DNA from: Hymenobacter mucosus | GTDB lineage: Bacteria; Bacteroidota; Bacteroidia; Cytophagales; Hymenobacteraceae | NCBI RefSeq assembly: GCF_900188255.1 | Contig: NZ_FZNS01000007.1 | Span: 145,900-209,899, forward strand | Direction: 5' to 3' | Length of the DNA stretch: 64,000 bases | Shown: piece after piece, positions 28,508 to 38,097 of the stretch | Numbering within the stretch: the first letter of the stretch is position 1 | Layout: every line of letters begins with the position of its first letter | The notes under the pieces: model-generated | Databases searched by the model: none | Seen by the model: the letters and a program-made list of their open reading frames with translations, nothing else | What the model was told of the DNA's origin: nothing | Position numbers and translations under genes: made by a program

Positions 28508-29242
28508 ATGTTACTGAACAAGATACGCCGTGTTCTACCTTTGTTGCTCTTAACAGCAGCCTGCCAGCAAAAAGAAGATGTGAAGCCCGTAGCGGCCGAA
28601 AATGCAGACTGGATTACCCTTGAAATTCCAACCATCCTCTCCGGTGATGAGGCGTATTCCATCGTGGGCGACCTAGATAAAACCCTGCTGGTTTCCACGC
28701 GGCAAGGGGTGTACGTAACTTCCGACCAAGGTAAAACGTGGCGTCAGTCACGCAACTTCTATGGCCCAGTAGCCGGATTTCTACCGCGCAACGACACCAT
28801 TTTTGCTTTAACCATGACGGGTATAAGCCCGCAAGGAGAACTCTTTGCCAGATACGCCGACATGTTTACCGCGGACTGGGGCAAAACCTGGGTGTACTCC
28901 CAAAGTGTCTACTCATATCGGGTCTACCCCGAGATGCAGGCATCTAGCAGGCAGGTGCAAGCAGCCGGCATTACGTACCGTACAACGGAAAACACTGAGC
29001 CCATTCCCAACTCATCTTCGCGGCTGGTGCTGGCTTCTGACCTATGGCGCGAGCAAGGAACGGCCCGTACGTTGGTGCAGCTTCCTGCCCGGCACTACTT
29101 GAAAGGCTTGCACGTAGATGCGCAGCAACGCTTATACGTGGCCGCTTCCGGGTTGCGCTTTGATGTCAAAACCGGCCAGGCTATCAACCCAACTGTGGGG
29201 CGGCCCGCCATTGTGTATGTGTCCCGCAGGCCGCTGCCTTAG
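28508..29242 (+). CDS. Asp-box (sialidase-like) lipoprotein
   Basis: 244 residues. MLLNKIRRVLPLLLLTAAC supplies a lipoprotein signal with Cys at 19; in-frame sequence upstream of 28508 is not signal-like. The mature part has a clear Asp-box (GVYVTSDQGKTWRQS) and a second weaker one (MFTADWGKTWVY), typical of BNR/sialidase-like beta-propellers. It is too short for a full six-blade enzyme, so a binding or structural role is more likely than sialidase activity. Convergent with the tricorn protease gene across a shared terminator. Confidence 0.7.
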   Translation: MLLNKIRRVLPLLLLTAACQQKEDVKPVAAENADWITLEIPTILSGDEAYSIVGDLDKTLLVSTRQGVYVTSDQGKTWRQSRNFYGPVAGFLPRNDTIFALTMTGISPQGELFARYADMFTADWGKTWVYSQSVYSYRVYPEMQASSRQVQAAGITYRTTENTEPIPNSSSRLVLASDLWREQGTARTLVQLPARHYLKGLHVDAQQRLYVAASGLRFDVKTGQAINPTVGRPAIVYVSRRPLP

Positions 29243-29249
29243 TAGCCAG

Positions 29250-29331
29250 TAGCCTTATAACAGGCAGCCCGCGCAACCCTCTTTCTCTTTAACGAGAAAG
29301 GGTGTTGCGCGGGCTGCCTGTTATAAGGCTA
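29250..29331. terminator. Bidirectional terminator with a 28-bp perfect stem
   Basis: 29250-29277 and 29304-29331 are exact reverse complements; a further partial pairing (CTTTCTC/GAGAAAG) closes the inner part. It lies exactly between two convergent genes, 8 nt after one stop and 29 nt from the other, so it should stop both transcripts. Confidence 0.9.
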
Positions 29332-29359
29332 CTACTAGTGGCGCTTCAGGCGGATGGTT

Positions 29360-32300
29360 TTACGGTTTGGCACGCTCGGGGTGCTGTACGGGAATGAGTA
29401 GAGGCTTGAAGGATTGCTTCTTCAGGTCCGCCATGATGACCTCCACGGCTTTGGCTAGCTGGGGGTCGTCGCCGTTTTGAGTGGCGCTGGGTAGTACATC
29501 CACTTCAATATCGGGTGCAACGCCCTCATTCTCGATTTCCCACTTACCCTCGGGACTGTAGATGGCAAAGCTAGGCGACGTCACGCTACCCCCATCCATG
29601 AGTACAGGGTAGCCCGAAATGCCAACCAAACCGCCCCAGGTACGCTTGCCCACGATGGTGCCTAGCCCCCGCCGCCGGAAGAAAGCGGGTAAGGCATCGC
29701 CCCCCGACCCCGCAAACTCGTTTACCAGCATCACCTTAGGTCCGTAGATGGAAGCGCCCGGCGACGTGAAAGCCCGGCCTTCGCGCGGGGCCCAGTAACT
29801 CAGCAGGGGCCGGTTGAGCAGGTCCAGAATGTAGTCGGCCACGAAACCGCCCCCATTGAAACGCTCGTCCACAATAACTGCTTCTTTATCCAGCTGGCTG
29901 AAATAGTAGCGGTTAAAAAACTCGTAGCCCTCGGCGCTGGTGTTCGGCAGGTACACATAAGCCACGCGGCCCCCGGTCAGTTCGTCCACCTTGCGGCGGT
30001 TGCTTTCTACCCAAGCAATGCGGCGCAAGGTTGCTTCGTTGGCAACGGGCACCACCGTTACCTCACGGGCGCCGCGTAGGGTAGGCTGATCGTTCACGGT
30101 GAGGGTGATTTGCTTGCCCACCGTGTTTTCGAAAAAGCTATACACGTTATCGGTGGGTCGCAGAGGGCGGTTATTCACGGCCAGTAGATAGTCGCCTGCC
30201 CGCACATTCACGCCGGGCCCGGTGAGCGGGGCGCGTAGACCAGGGTTGAAGCTCTCCCCATTGAAGACGCGCTTAAAGCGGTAATGGTCATTCGCAATTT
30301 CATAGTCGGCTCCTAGCAACCCCACTGGGCCAGCTTGCATGGCGGGCATATCGCCCCCACTCACGTAGTTGTGGCCTACTACCATCTCCCCCATCATCTC
30401 GGCAAACAGGTAGTTAAGGTCGGCACGGTGCGCCACGTGCGGCAGGAAGGAGGCGTACTTCTTCTTGGTAGCGGCCCAGTCGAGGCCGTGCATATTGGCA
30501 TCGTAAAAGTAATCGCGCTCCAGGCGCCATACCTCGTTGAACATCTGTTCCCACTCGTGGCGCGGGTCAATATAAGAATCGAGGCCAGTGAGGGCTAGCT
30601 TGCCATCCGTGGCGGTGGGCTTGCCGGCAGCTTCCACAATCCCGTAAGCGTTGCCAGGGCCCATATATAAGATCTTCTTTCCATCGGCACTGAGGGCGTA
30701 GCCCTTTACTTCAGCCATAAATACCTCATCCTTGCGTTCCTTCAGGTCGAAGCGGTGCAGGCGCTGCGCGGGCTCCGGAGTAGTGGCCGTGGGGCCAGCC
30801 GGGGCAGTGGCGGGCGTACTTTCCAGGTAGAAAACCTTGTCGCCGTCGGCGGCCTGCACGTCACTCAAATCGCCCACTGCTGAGCCGGGTACTACCAGAA
30901 TGCGTTGCCGCAGGCCCACGGTATCAATAGACACTTTGATGGCGTCCGGTTTCTTTGGTTTGAGGTCCTTGAGGGCTACTTTGGGAGCGGCGCGGTTGCC
31001 TACCGGCTTACCTACTACTACTGAGTCGGGCTTGAGCACGGCGTCTTTCTCCTCGTCGCTTTGCGGAGCGAAGGGAGATGGGTCCTGCTTGTTGAGTACG
31101 GCCACGTAAAGTGTGCGTTTGCTCGTGCGGTCGTAGGAGGTCATATCGAGCCAGGTGGTGCGCAAACCCACATCCGTGCTGGCGGAGAAGAACAGGTGCT
31201 TCCCGTCGCGACTGAACGCGGGCGCCGTTGCGTCGCTGCGTCCGTCGCTCACGGCAAAGCGCCGCCCGGAGGGCAAGTGGTACACGTACACCGAACGCAG
31301 GTGGTTAGGCATCAGCACGGAGTAGGCCAACCATTGCGCATCGGGCGACCACGCAGGAGCCATAACGGCATCATCAAGCAAGGGGCCGAACGCGTCGGTA
31401 GCTACCCGCACTGGCTTTTTTGTGGCCAAGTTCAGGTACCAGAGGTTCAGATTTTTATCTGTGTAGGCTATTTTCTTACTGTCCGGCGACCAGAGCGGGT
31501 GGTAGTAGAACGAAGGCTTACCCAGCGAGTAGGCCTGAGCGGGCGTAGTGCCCCGTTGGTCTTGCACCAGCAACTGGTACTCGCCCGAGGCATCCGACAG
31601 GTACGCAATGCGCGTGCCGTCCGGCGACCAAGCGGGGTACCGCTCGTGCGAGGCGTCGGAGTGGGTTAGGTTGCGGCTCTCGCCTTTCTTGGCTGGCACC
31701 GTAAATATGTCGCCGCGGGCTTCCACTACGGCTCGCATACCGGTGGGCGATATGGCCGCCGTGCGCACCATGGGCGCTACATTGCGGTACTGAGGGCGCA
31801 GGGCCAGCACTTCGGGCGTGATGCGGATGCTCAGGTCAGTGGTTTTGCCCGAGGTGGTATTGAAAAGGTGTAGCCGCCCGGCTTGCTCGTACACCAGCTC
31901 GTCGGCGTAGCCGCTGAGGGCCTTCACGTCGTAGTCGGTATGACGGGTGAGCTGGGCTACCTGCTTGGTTGCCACGTCGTACACAAACACGTTGTTGGTG
32001 CGCTGCCGGTCACTGAGAAAATACACCTTGCCGCCCAGCCATAGGGGGCTTGTATCGGTGGCGTTTTCATGCGGAATTTCTTCCGTGGTCAGCGTTTGGA
32101 GGTTGGTTAGCCAAATGGGTCCCGTCTGGCCACCGCGGTAATGCTTCCAGGTGCTGGTAGCATTGGTGATGTGAGTATGCGCCAGTTGCTTCCCGTCGGC
32201 AGAGTAGCTTCCCTTCTCCCCCATCAGCAAAGGCAAACGGGTAGGCAGGCCCCCAGCTGTTGCTACCGTAAATAGCTGCAACGAACGCGCATAGGCTTCC

Positions 32301-32689
32301 TGGGAGCTGCTGAACAGGATGCGCTGCCCATCGGGCGTCCAGTCGCGCACGGTCTCCACGGATGGATGCCACGTGAGACGGCGCGGCTGCCCCCCGCTCA
32401 CGGCCACCACGTATACATCCGAGTTACGGTCGTAGTCGCCGGTGTAAGCAATCCACTGCCCATCGGGCGAGAAGTGCGGACTAGTCTCTACCCCTGGGCC
32501 TACCGTTAGCCGCTGCGGGTTGCTACCGTCGCGGTTGGCGGTCCAAATGTCGCCGGCGTAGCTGAAGGCTAGCTTGTTGCGACTAAGAGCGGGCTCACGC
32601 AGCAGCATGGTTTCAGCAGCGGGCGACTGAGCCAGCGCGGCACGGCTCAGCAGTGCAGCACAAGCTAGCAAAACGTAGTAGTGGGTCAT
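29360..32689 (-). CDS. Tricorn-protease homologue, S41 family peptidase
   Basis: 1109 residues with a signal peptide (VLLACAALLSRAALAQS). The N-terminal half is a beta-propeller with many PD40/WD40-like repeats (PHFSPDGQWIAYTGD, PAWSPDGTRIAYLSD, PLWSPDSKKIAYTD). The middle carries the tricorn core (EQMFNEVWRLERDYFYD) and a PDZ-like segment (DYLLAVNNRPLRPTD). The S41 catalytic domain follows with DERFNGGGFVAD and the nucleophile region NEFAGSGGDALPAFF. Tricorn-type enzymes release short peptides from larger oligopeptides; this one would act in the periplasm or at the surface. Length and order match the family. Confidence 0.93.
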   Translation of the reverse strand: MTHYYVLLACAALLSRAALAQSPAAETMLLREPALSRNKLAFSYAGDIWTANRDGSNPQRLTVGPGVETSPHFSPDGQWIAYTGDYDRNSDVYVVAVSGGQPRRLTWHPSVETVRDWTPDGQRILFSSSQEAYARSLQLFTVATAGGLPTRLPLLMGEKGSYSADGKQLAHTHITNATSTWKHYRGGQTGPIWLTNLQTLTTEEIPHENATDTSPLWLGGKVYFLSDRQRTNNVFVYDVATKQVAQLTRHTDYDVKALSGYADELVYEQAGRLHLFNTTSGKTTDLSIRITPEVLALRPQYRNVAPMVRTAAISPTGMRAVVEARGDIFTVPAKKGESRNLTHSDASHERYPAWSPDGTRIAYLSDASGEYQLLVQDQRGTTPAQAYSLGKPSFYYHPLWSPDSKKIAYTDKNLNLWYLNLATKKPVRVATDAFGPLLDDAVMAPAWSPDAQWLAYSVLMPNHLRSVYVYHLPSGRRFAVSDGRSDATAPAFSRDGKHLFFSASTDVGLRTTWLDMTSYDRTSKRTLYVAVLNKQDPSPFAPQSDEEKDAVLKPDSVVVGKPVGNRAAPKVALKDLKPKKPDAIKVSIDTVGLRQRILVVPGSAVGDLSDVQAADGDKVFYLESTPATAPAGPTATTPEPAQRLHRFDLKERKDEVFMAEVKGYALSADGKKILYMGPGNAYGIVEAAGKPTATDGKLALTGLDSYIDPRHEWEQMFNEVWRLERDYFYDANMHGLDWAATKKKYASFLPHVAHRADLNYLFAEMMGEMVVGHNYVSGGDMPAMQAGPVGLLGADYEIANDHYRFKRVFNGESFNPGLRAPLTGPGVNVRAGDYLLAVNNRPLRPTDNVYSFFENTVGKQITLTVNDQPTLRGAREVTVVPVANEATLRRIAWVESNRRKVDELTGGRVAYVYLPNTSAEGYEFFNRYYFSQLDKEAVIVDERFNGGGFVADYILDLLNRPLLSYWAPREGRAFTSPGASIYGPKVMLVNEFAGSGGDALPAFFRRRGLGTIVGKRTWGGLVGISGYPVLMDGGSVTSPSFAIYSPEGKWEIENEGVAPDIEVDVLPSATQNGDDPQLAKAVEVIMADLKKQSFKPLLIPVQHPERAKP

Positions 32690-32925
32690 AAGAAGGCGAA
32701 AGGTGAGACAACTAAAAGTAGTAACATCCCGGGAGTAAGCTGCACGAAAATCATGCTTATACCACTGTGTTATCTATTTCTCAGCTCCCAATACGCTTCT
32801 TCTAGCAGAGGCCAACAAAATGATGCTACCAGGCTGCCTTCTGATGAGGAAAGCGGCTCCTAAAAAGAGGAGACTACTGCTCCATCCAGAAGGTACTGAT
32901 ATTGATTAGGCAAGGCTAGCCAAGG

Positions 32926-34989
32926 TTATTTCTCCTCTACAATTTGCACGCCCCAAGGGCCTAGCTGTAGCTCTTGACCCTGGCGCACGGCCATACCAGC
33001 TAGCAGTTCCTTGCCCGCGCCGTGGGGGTAGCGTACGGTGCCCGGCGTGGCCGAATAGTTAAAATAGTAGTGCACCTGCTTACGACGTTGGTTAAGGCCG
33101 ACGCGGGTAATGAGCGGGAACTGCAACTCCTGGTCGATGCCCCACAGGTTGGCCTTCTTCACGGCGTCGGTCACCAGCTTATCCACTACCGCGTCGGTGG
33201 TGTGGCAGCCCACGTAGGTAGCCAAGCCTTTACCGTACTGGTTTTCCGTAATGGCCGCGTACTGCCCCCAAGCCGGGTGCTCGTAGCGGGCCAGTACTTT
33301 GGCGGTGGTTGGCGTGAGCAGCTCTATCCAATTCGTCACCTGGCCCTTGTCGGCGGGGTAAGCATCGCTCTGCAGGCCTACTCCGCTGGGGGTGGTAAAG
33401 AGGCTATAGGTTACGCCGCACACCTTACTCAGGCCGCCCGGCTGCATGGAGCTGCGCACCTGCACATGCTCATCGGAAAAGCCGCTGCGGTAGGTCACGA
33501 GCAGGTGGCCGCCTTGCTGCACGTACTGGTCGAGGCGGGCTAGTAAGCTCGCGGGCGCGGCGTACAGCATGGGCACAATCAGCAGGGAATACTGGTTTAG
33601 GTTGGGGCTGCTGGGGTCCACTAGGTCGCAGCCCACATTGTGGCGGTAGAGCGGGTCGTAGAAGGAGCGCAACACCTCGTTATAGTCCAGGCCGTTGCGA
33701 AACCAGCCTTCGGCCGTTAGGGCTTCGTTGCTGAAGAGAATGGCTACCTTGTTGGTTTTCTTTAAGTTAAGCAGGTTGGAACTCAGGCGCTGAAAGTCCC
33801 GCCCAATGGTTTTGGCCTCGTCGTAAACCGGGTTGGGCTGAAAATCCTGGCTGAGCAATCCTTTCCAGTAGGTTTCGAAGGAGTTGTGGGTGGAATGCCA
33901 ATGCCAATACTCCACCATGTTGGCTCCCGAAGCCAGGTGGCTGAAGGCCTGCAAGCGCAGCTGACCGGGGTAGGGCACCCACTGCGGAAATCCCTGGGCT
34001 TCAGTTTCGAGAACCAGGTAGTTCTGCCCCCCTTTCATGGAGCGGGTCACGTCGCCGCCGAAGGCAATTTCAGTGCCCGTGAGCTGGTCCTGGCTGGGGT
34101 GGTAAATGTCAATACCCGCCACATCGAGTGCCTTGGCTGCGGCAAAGTGGTCCACTTCGGGCTGAATGCCGAAGGAGTGGCCGCGCCAACCCAGGTCAAA
34201 GTTTTGGGTAATGAATTGGTCGGGCTTCTTGTATTCGCGCACTAAGGCAGCCTGCCAAGCCAGGAAGTCGGTGACGAGCTGGCGCTGAAACCGGTTGAAC
34301 TCGCTTCCCAACCCCGCGTTGATGGTACCTACCATGGAAGGAAAATCCTCCCAGGCGTTGATGCGGTTGCTCCAGTAATCGAGCCCGTAGGCTTTGTTCA
34401 GCGCGTCCAACGACGAAAACTTGCGCTGCATGTACTGCACAAACTGCTTTTGCACAGCGGGCCCAGCCGTACCATAAGCCTTGGTTTCGTTATCCACCTG
34501 ATAGCCGATGATGGCCGGGTGGTCCTTCACGTGGCCCAGCAGCGCCCGAATCACCGCCTCGGCGTGGCGGCGGTAGTCGGGGTTGCTGATGTCCATATTT
34601 TGGCGCGGGCCATACTGGTTTTGCCCGTGATTCGTGACAGCTAGCACATCGGGGTACTTGCGCACCAGCCAAGTAGGTACGGCGTACGTGGGCGTACCGA
34701 TGATGACCCGGATGCCGGCTTTGTGCATGGCATTAAGCACCCGATCCACGTGCGAGAAATCGAACTTGCCTTCCTGAGGCTCCAGCGTACTCCACGTCGA
34801 TTCGGCAATGCGCACCACATTAATGCCGGCCGCCTTCATCATCTGCACATCCTGGGCGAGGCGGTCGTAGGGCATGTACTCATCATAGTACGCCACGCCG
34901 TAGAGGAGCTTGTCTTGCTTGGGCGCTTGGGCCAGCACCCGGCCAAAAGACAAGGCAAGTAAAAGAAGCGCAGGAAGGAGCTTGTGCAT
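32926..34989 (-). CDS. Beta-galactosidase, glycoside hydrolase family 42
   Basis: 687 residues. MHKLLPALLLLALSFGRVLAQ is a signal peptide, which decides the start at 34989 over one 120 bp upstream. The (beta/alpha)8 domain shows the GH42 opening GVAYYDEYMPYDRLAQDVQMM, the acid/base region IIGYQVDNE (Glu168) and the probable nucleophile in LVLETEAQG (Glu328). A trimerisation-like domain with NKVAILFSNEALTAEGWF follows, then a small C-terminal beta domain. GH42 enzymes remove terminal beta-galactose from oligosaccharides; with a signal it works outside the cytoplasm. It lies 236 bp downstream of the tricorn gene's start region on the same strand; no sugar transporter adjoins. Confidence 0.9.
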   Translation of the reverse strand: MHKLLPALLLLALSFGRVLAQAPKQDKLLYGVAYYDEYMPYDRLAQDVQMMKAAGINVVRIAESTWSTLEPQEGKFDFSHVDRVLNAMHKAGIRVIIGTPTYAVPTWLVRKYPDVLAVTNHGQNQYGPRQNMDISNPDYRRHAEAVIRALLGHVKDHPAIIGYQVDNETKAYGTAGPAVQKQFVQYMQRKFSSLDALNKAYGLDYWSNRINAWEDFPSMVGTINAGLGSEFNRFQRQLVTDFLAWQAALVREYKKPDQFITQNFDLGWRGHSFGIQPEVDHFAAAKALDVAGIDIYHPSQDQLTGTEIAFGGDVTRSMKGGQNYLVLETEAQGFPQWVPYPGQLRLQAFSHLASGANMVEYWHWHSTHNSFETYWKGLLSQDFQPNPVYDEAKTIGRDFQRLSSNLLNLKKTNKVAILFSNEALTAEGWFRNGLDYNEVLRSFYDPLYRHNVGCDLVDPSSPNLNQYSLLIVPMLYAAPASLLARLDQYVQQGGHLLVTYRSGFSDEHVQVRSSMQPGGLSKVCGVTYSLFTTPSGVGLQSDAYPADKGQVTNWIELLTPTTAKVLARYEHPAWGQYAAITENQYGKGLATYVGCHTTDAVVDKLVTDAVKKANLWGIDQELQFPLITRVGLNQRRKQVHYYFNYSATPGTVRYPHGAGKELLAGMAVRQGQELQLGPWGVQIVEEK

Positions 34990-35352
34990 TTGCGAAAAGA
35001 AAGTAGCCGGGTACGGTAGCGTAAAACAAGTTCGCAGGCGGTATAAAAGACCATCCATCTCGCCTGCCTTGCTTTGGCAGAGCAATACTATCAACGCTAC
35101 GCCGCCCAAAGGGCGAAAAATTCGGCAACTAGGGTAGGTGTTTTATTCATTGCTGAGTTCTCCATAGAATGAAGCGCATACCTCTACCCATGAGCTCACG
35201 CCTTGCAGCTGACGCGAGACCTTATTGTATTCCGAATAACTGCTACTTAGGTACACTTTCGACTACCGCTGCCGTGAATTAAGCAAGTAGGGTCGCTGAG
35301 ACGAGGCCTGCACATGCTCACCAACCTCTGCACTACCACTTAGTACCAATGC
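34990..35352. other. Intergenic
   Basis: 363 bp upstream of the GH42 gene and downstream of the DoxX gene; no gene or strong hairpin seen. Confidence 0.35.
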
Positions 35353-35775
35353 CTACTGCGCTGGCTGCCGCAAGGCCTTCAGTGCGCCCGTAGACCACAG
35401 CGCCCAGCCCATGAGTACGGGCTGAAAGAACAGCCGCGCCAACCGCTTGCCGTCCGAGTCAAGCCCGAAGGCGCTGATATGGTGGGTGTACTGATGCACG
35501 TTGCCAGGAAATACCATCCCGTAGAACGTAGCCAAGCCCAGGCCCATGGGCACTCTGCGCTTCTTGGCAAGTAGCAACGATAAGCCAAGGCCTATTTCGA
35601 CTACGCCCGAAAGCAGCACTACTATGTCCTTATCCATGGGAACCCAATCGGGCACTTGTGCCTGAAAGGCGCGGCGGGCAAAGGTGAGGTGGCCTGTGCC
35701 AGCGCCTACCATAAAGGTAGCCAGCACCACGCGCCCAACGTCTTGCAGGGTTGTTGTCTGTGTTGTGTATGACAT
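35353..35775 (-). CDS. DoxX-like membrane protein
   Basis: 140 residues with four hydrophobic segments. VLATFMVGAGTGHLTFARRAFQ and VVLLSGVVEIGLGLSLLLAKKRR, followed by NVHQYTHH, fit the DoxX/DoxX-like family of small inner-membrane proteins, some of which take part in thiol or quinone redox chemistry. The ATG at 35775 is preferred to an upstream start that adds a basic, non-family extension. It lies downstream of the bestrophin gene, separated by a strong terminator, so it is likely transcribed separately. Confidence 0.75.
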   Translation of the reverse strand: MSYTTQTTTLQDVGRVVLATFMVGAGTGHLTFARRAFQAQVPDWVPMDKDIVVLLSGVVEIGLGLSLLLAKKRRVPMGLGLATFYGMVFPGNVHQYTHHISAFGLDSDGKRLARLFFQPVLMGWALWSTGALKALRQPAQ

Positions 35776-35900
35776 AGCGAGCAAGCAGGAAATGGTCCTG
35801 CTGCCCCTACCTACGGCCAATTGAGTAGTAAAGTATACAGTGGCCCTGTAGCAGCACGTACTGCCAAGCTAGCATTCCCGCTCAACTTACGTTGGCGCAG

Positions 35901-35961
35901 TACTACGGATACTGAAACAGCCGCCTGGAATTCTCAGGCGGCTGTTTCAGTATCCGTAGTA
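35901..35961 (-). terminator. 27-bp perfect hairpin terminator of the bestrophin gene
   Basis: 35901-35927 and 35935-35961 are exact reverse complements with the 7-nt loop GAATTCT. It starts 40 nt after the bestrophin stop on the minus strand. Confidence 0.85.
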
Positions 35962-36001
35962 TGTAGTGTCCAGGAAAAGGCAGGCACTGCCTTACCGGCT
36001 A

Positions 36002-36916
36002 TTAGAGCACGTAGAAGGTACTTTCGGCTGGGGCGGGCTCCCGCACCACGCGCTTTTCGCCTACCATCTGCTTGAGGTTGCCTTCAATGGTTTGGGCAAT
36101 GGCAGTTACTGGGGTGTCGGTGGGCTTGCTTTCAAAGGGGTCCTGCAAGTGAATAGCCATTTTCTCGATTAGGAAAAAGGCGGAAGAAATGGCCACTACC
36201 ATCAGGACTTCCAGCATGCCGAACACCTCTAGCAGGGCGAAGGGCAGCAGCAACACGAAGAAGAACAAACAGAAGTGAATGTACAAGGTGTAGGTAGCCG
36301 GAAACACCGTGTTCTTAATTCGCTCGCACCGGCCCATAGAGTCGGTGAGCTTAGTGAGGATGCCTTCCATTTCCACTTGCTGATAGGCATTGATCCAGCC
36401 TTCGCGCAACGCAAACCGCAGGTCTTGGGCGTGCAGTTGCAGCAAGGCGTTGGGCACGTTGTCGTGTTTGCCCACAAAGGCTATATCATCCGGCGTGAGA
36501 AACATGCGGATTTTCTCAATGTCCATTTTCTTGCGCAGCGACATTCCCACGCTGTAGGCCCAGGCAATTTGACGGTCGGTGAGGCGCTTTACCCACTCCG
36601 CAGCTTCTTCCGAGCCGTAGGGGGCTTCCGTGAAACATAGCACTTGGCGGATTAAGGAACGAGAGTCGTTTACGATGGCTCCCCAGGCAATGCGGGCTTC
36701 CCACCACCGGTCGTAGGCTTGGTTTGACTTGAAGGCCAGCAGCAACGACAGCACGGTACCCAGCACCATGGGCACGCTCAGGGGAAGGGTCACCTCCATC
36801 ACGTGCAAGAGCTTATCTTCCAATGCAATGAGCGAGGCGTACACGAATACAAACAAGACTTCCCATTTTATCTTACCAAACACGTAGGAAAGTGGGATTT
36901 TCGTCTTCAACAACAT
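36002..36916 (-). CDS. Bestrophin family ion-channel protein
   Basis: 304 residues. The order is typical of bacterial bestrophins (UPF0187): an N-terminal amphipathic segment, IKWEVLFVFVYASLIAL, then LGTVLSLLLAFKSNQAYDRWWEARIAWGAIVNDSR (the conserved family signature), a long cytoplasmic helical part, and LLPFALLEVFGMLEVLMVVAISSAFF near the C-terminus. Bacterial bestrophins form pentameric ion channels of the inner membrane. The ATG at 36916 is the natural start. The USP-like gene lies 48 bp upstream on the same strand and may share its promoter. Confidence 0.9.
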   Translation of the reverse strand: MLLKTKIPLSYVFGKIKWEVLFVFVYASLIALEDKLLHVMEVTLPLSVPMVLGTVLSLLLAFKSNQAYDRWWEARIAWGAIVNDSRSLIRQVLCFTEAPYGSEEAAEWVKRLTDRQIAWAYSVGMSLRKKMDIEKIRMFLTPDDIAFVGKHDNVPNALLQLHAQDLRFALREGWINAYQQVEMEGILTKLTDSMGRCERIKNTVFPATYTLYIHFCLFFFVLLLPFALLEVFGMLEVLMVVAISSAFFLIEKMAIHLQDPFESKPTDTPVTAIAQTIEGNLKQMVGEKRVVREPAPAESTFYVL

Positions 36917-36964
36917 AACGGGGGCAGAAAAAGAAGGGGAGAAATAGGAGATGGTCCGCGCCGC

Positions 36965-37768
36965 TTAGGCGACGGATAGGCAGGGTACTTTTGTGGCGCT
37001 GGCCCGCTCACTGCTACTGGCTTTTTGGCCCAAGCGCAGGTGGTCGAGCATACTTTTCTTTTTGCAGTTGACCACTAAGTCAACTTCGAACTTCTTGATA
37101 AACGCGACAATACCTTGGGTAAAGTTGCGCTGTGGCACCACCTGGCCCGAATCCGCTACTTTCGCCAGCATGGGCGAAGCGTGTAGCCGGCTTAGGGCCT
37201 GAGTGAGCGCATCGGTGCTAAAGCCAGGCTTGGTTACTAGCAGGAAGCTGACGCCGCACTCCCTCCGCCGCCGCAACTCAATGAGCTCTTGGTTGGGAAG
37301 CAAACCGTTTTTTGCTTCTACGTCTAGCACGAAGACAATTCGGCGCAAGCAGTTTGGGACGGAAAATCCGGGACCATACGGGACCGGCAACAGAACATCT
37401 TGCAGCAGTTTGCTACGGAAGCTCAGGGCTGCGGTATTGTGGCTGCACGAAATGGTACTCAAGACCAGGTCAATCTGCTCCTCTAGAACGTGTTTTGTGA
37501 TGTATGAAGAGTCTTTGCCGTGCAGGCGCGCAATTTCAAGGCCCTCAATCCCGCTAAAGTTCAATTTTTGCAGCTGCTCAATGGCGCTGCTAAACTCTGC
37601 ATCGGGCTGCTGAGAGGAAAGGGGTAGTAGGTCGGTGCTGGTGGTGGAAACGGGCGCTACGTACAGAAGAATGACATAACAGCTTTGCTCCTGCACCAGA
37701 TTCAGCGCGCAACGAATCAGGTGCAAAGAGTACAGCGTCAGGTCAGTTGGCAGCAACATTTTCTTCAT
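36965..37768 (-). CDS. Universal stress protein-like protein
   Basis: 267 residues, soluble. MKKMLLPTDLTLYSLHLIRCALNLV, strand YVILLYVAP and the block IDLVLSTIS fit a tandem UspA-like (HUP) fold. The canonical ATP-binding G-x2-G-x9-G-S/T motif is not evident, so nucleotide binding is uncertain. The second half (FVLDVEAKNGL .. VDLVVNCKKKSMLDH) is a weaker repeat of the first. It probably shares a transcript with the bestrophin gene. The promoter would be in the AT-rich region shared with the divergent sigma factor. Confidence 0.68.
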   Translation of the reverse strand: MKKMLLPTDLTLYSLHLIRCALNLVQEQSCYVILLYVAPVSTTSTDLLPLSSQQPDAEFSSAIEQLQKLNFSGIEGLEIARLHGKDSSYITKHVLEEQIDLVLSTISCSHNTAALSFRSKLLQDVLLPVPYGPGFSVPNCLRRIVFVLDVEAKNGLLPNQELIELRRRRECGVSFLLVTKPGFSTDALTQALSRLHASPMLAKVADSGQVVPQRNFTQGIVAFIKKFEVDLVVNCKKKSMLDHLRLGQKASSSERASATKVPCLSVA

Positions 37769-38097
37769 GCGCCTTTCTAGTTTTATTCCAATTTGTGTCT
37801 TTTTTACAAGTACAAAGCAAACTCACAATTATTAAAGTGATATTAATACTGAATTATAACGACGTTAAAAGCAGACTCTAGGGAGCCATAAGCTGAACTG
37901 TAAACGCATGCTGTTCGGCACATCTGTGTCTTCTAAAAGGGGCCCTTTCTGGTAGCTTCTTACCACCCGAAACACTGGCGTGCAGTCAGCACGGTGTTTT
38001 ATCAATTTATTACCATCGGGTAAAGCTTGTGTGATATCTGCTCGTCCGCCATTCTATCGTATAACCAGCCTTCTACTTTTGGCGCAAAGAATGCGCT
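37769..38097. other. Divergent promoter region of the USP-like and sigma-factor genes
   Basis: 329 bp, strikingly AT-rich at 37800-37880 compared with the coding DNA. It must contain both promoters. I could not assign -7/-33 elements with confidence. Confidence 0.45.

Noticed and set aside
30335..31669. Long open frames opposite the tricorn protease gene
   Set aside because: Antisense frames in GC-rich DNA; the minus-strand protein explains the region fully.
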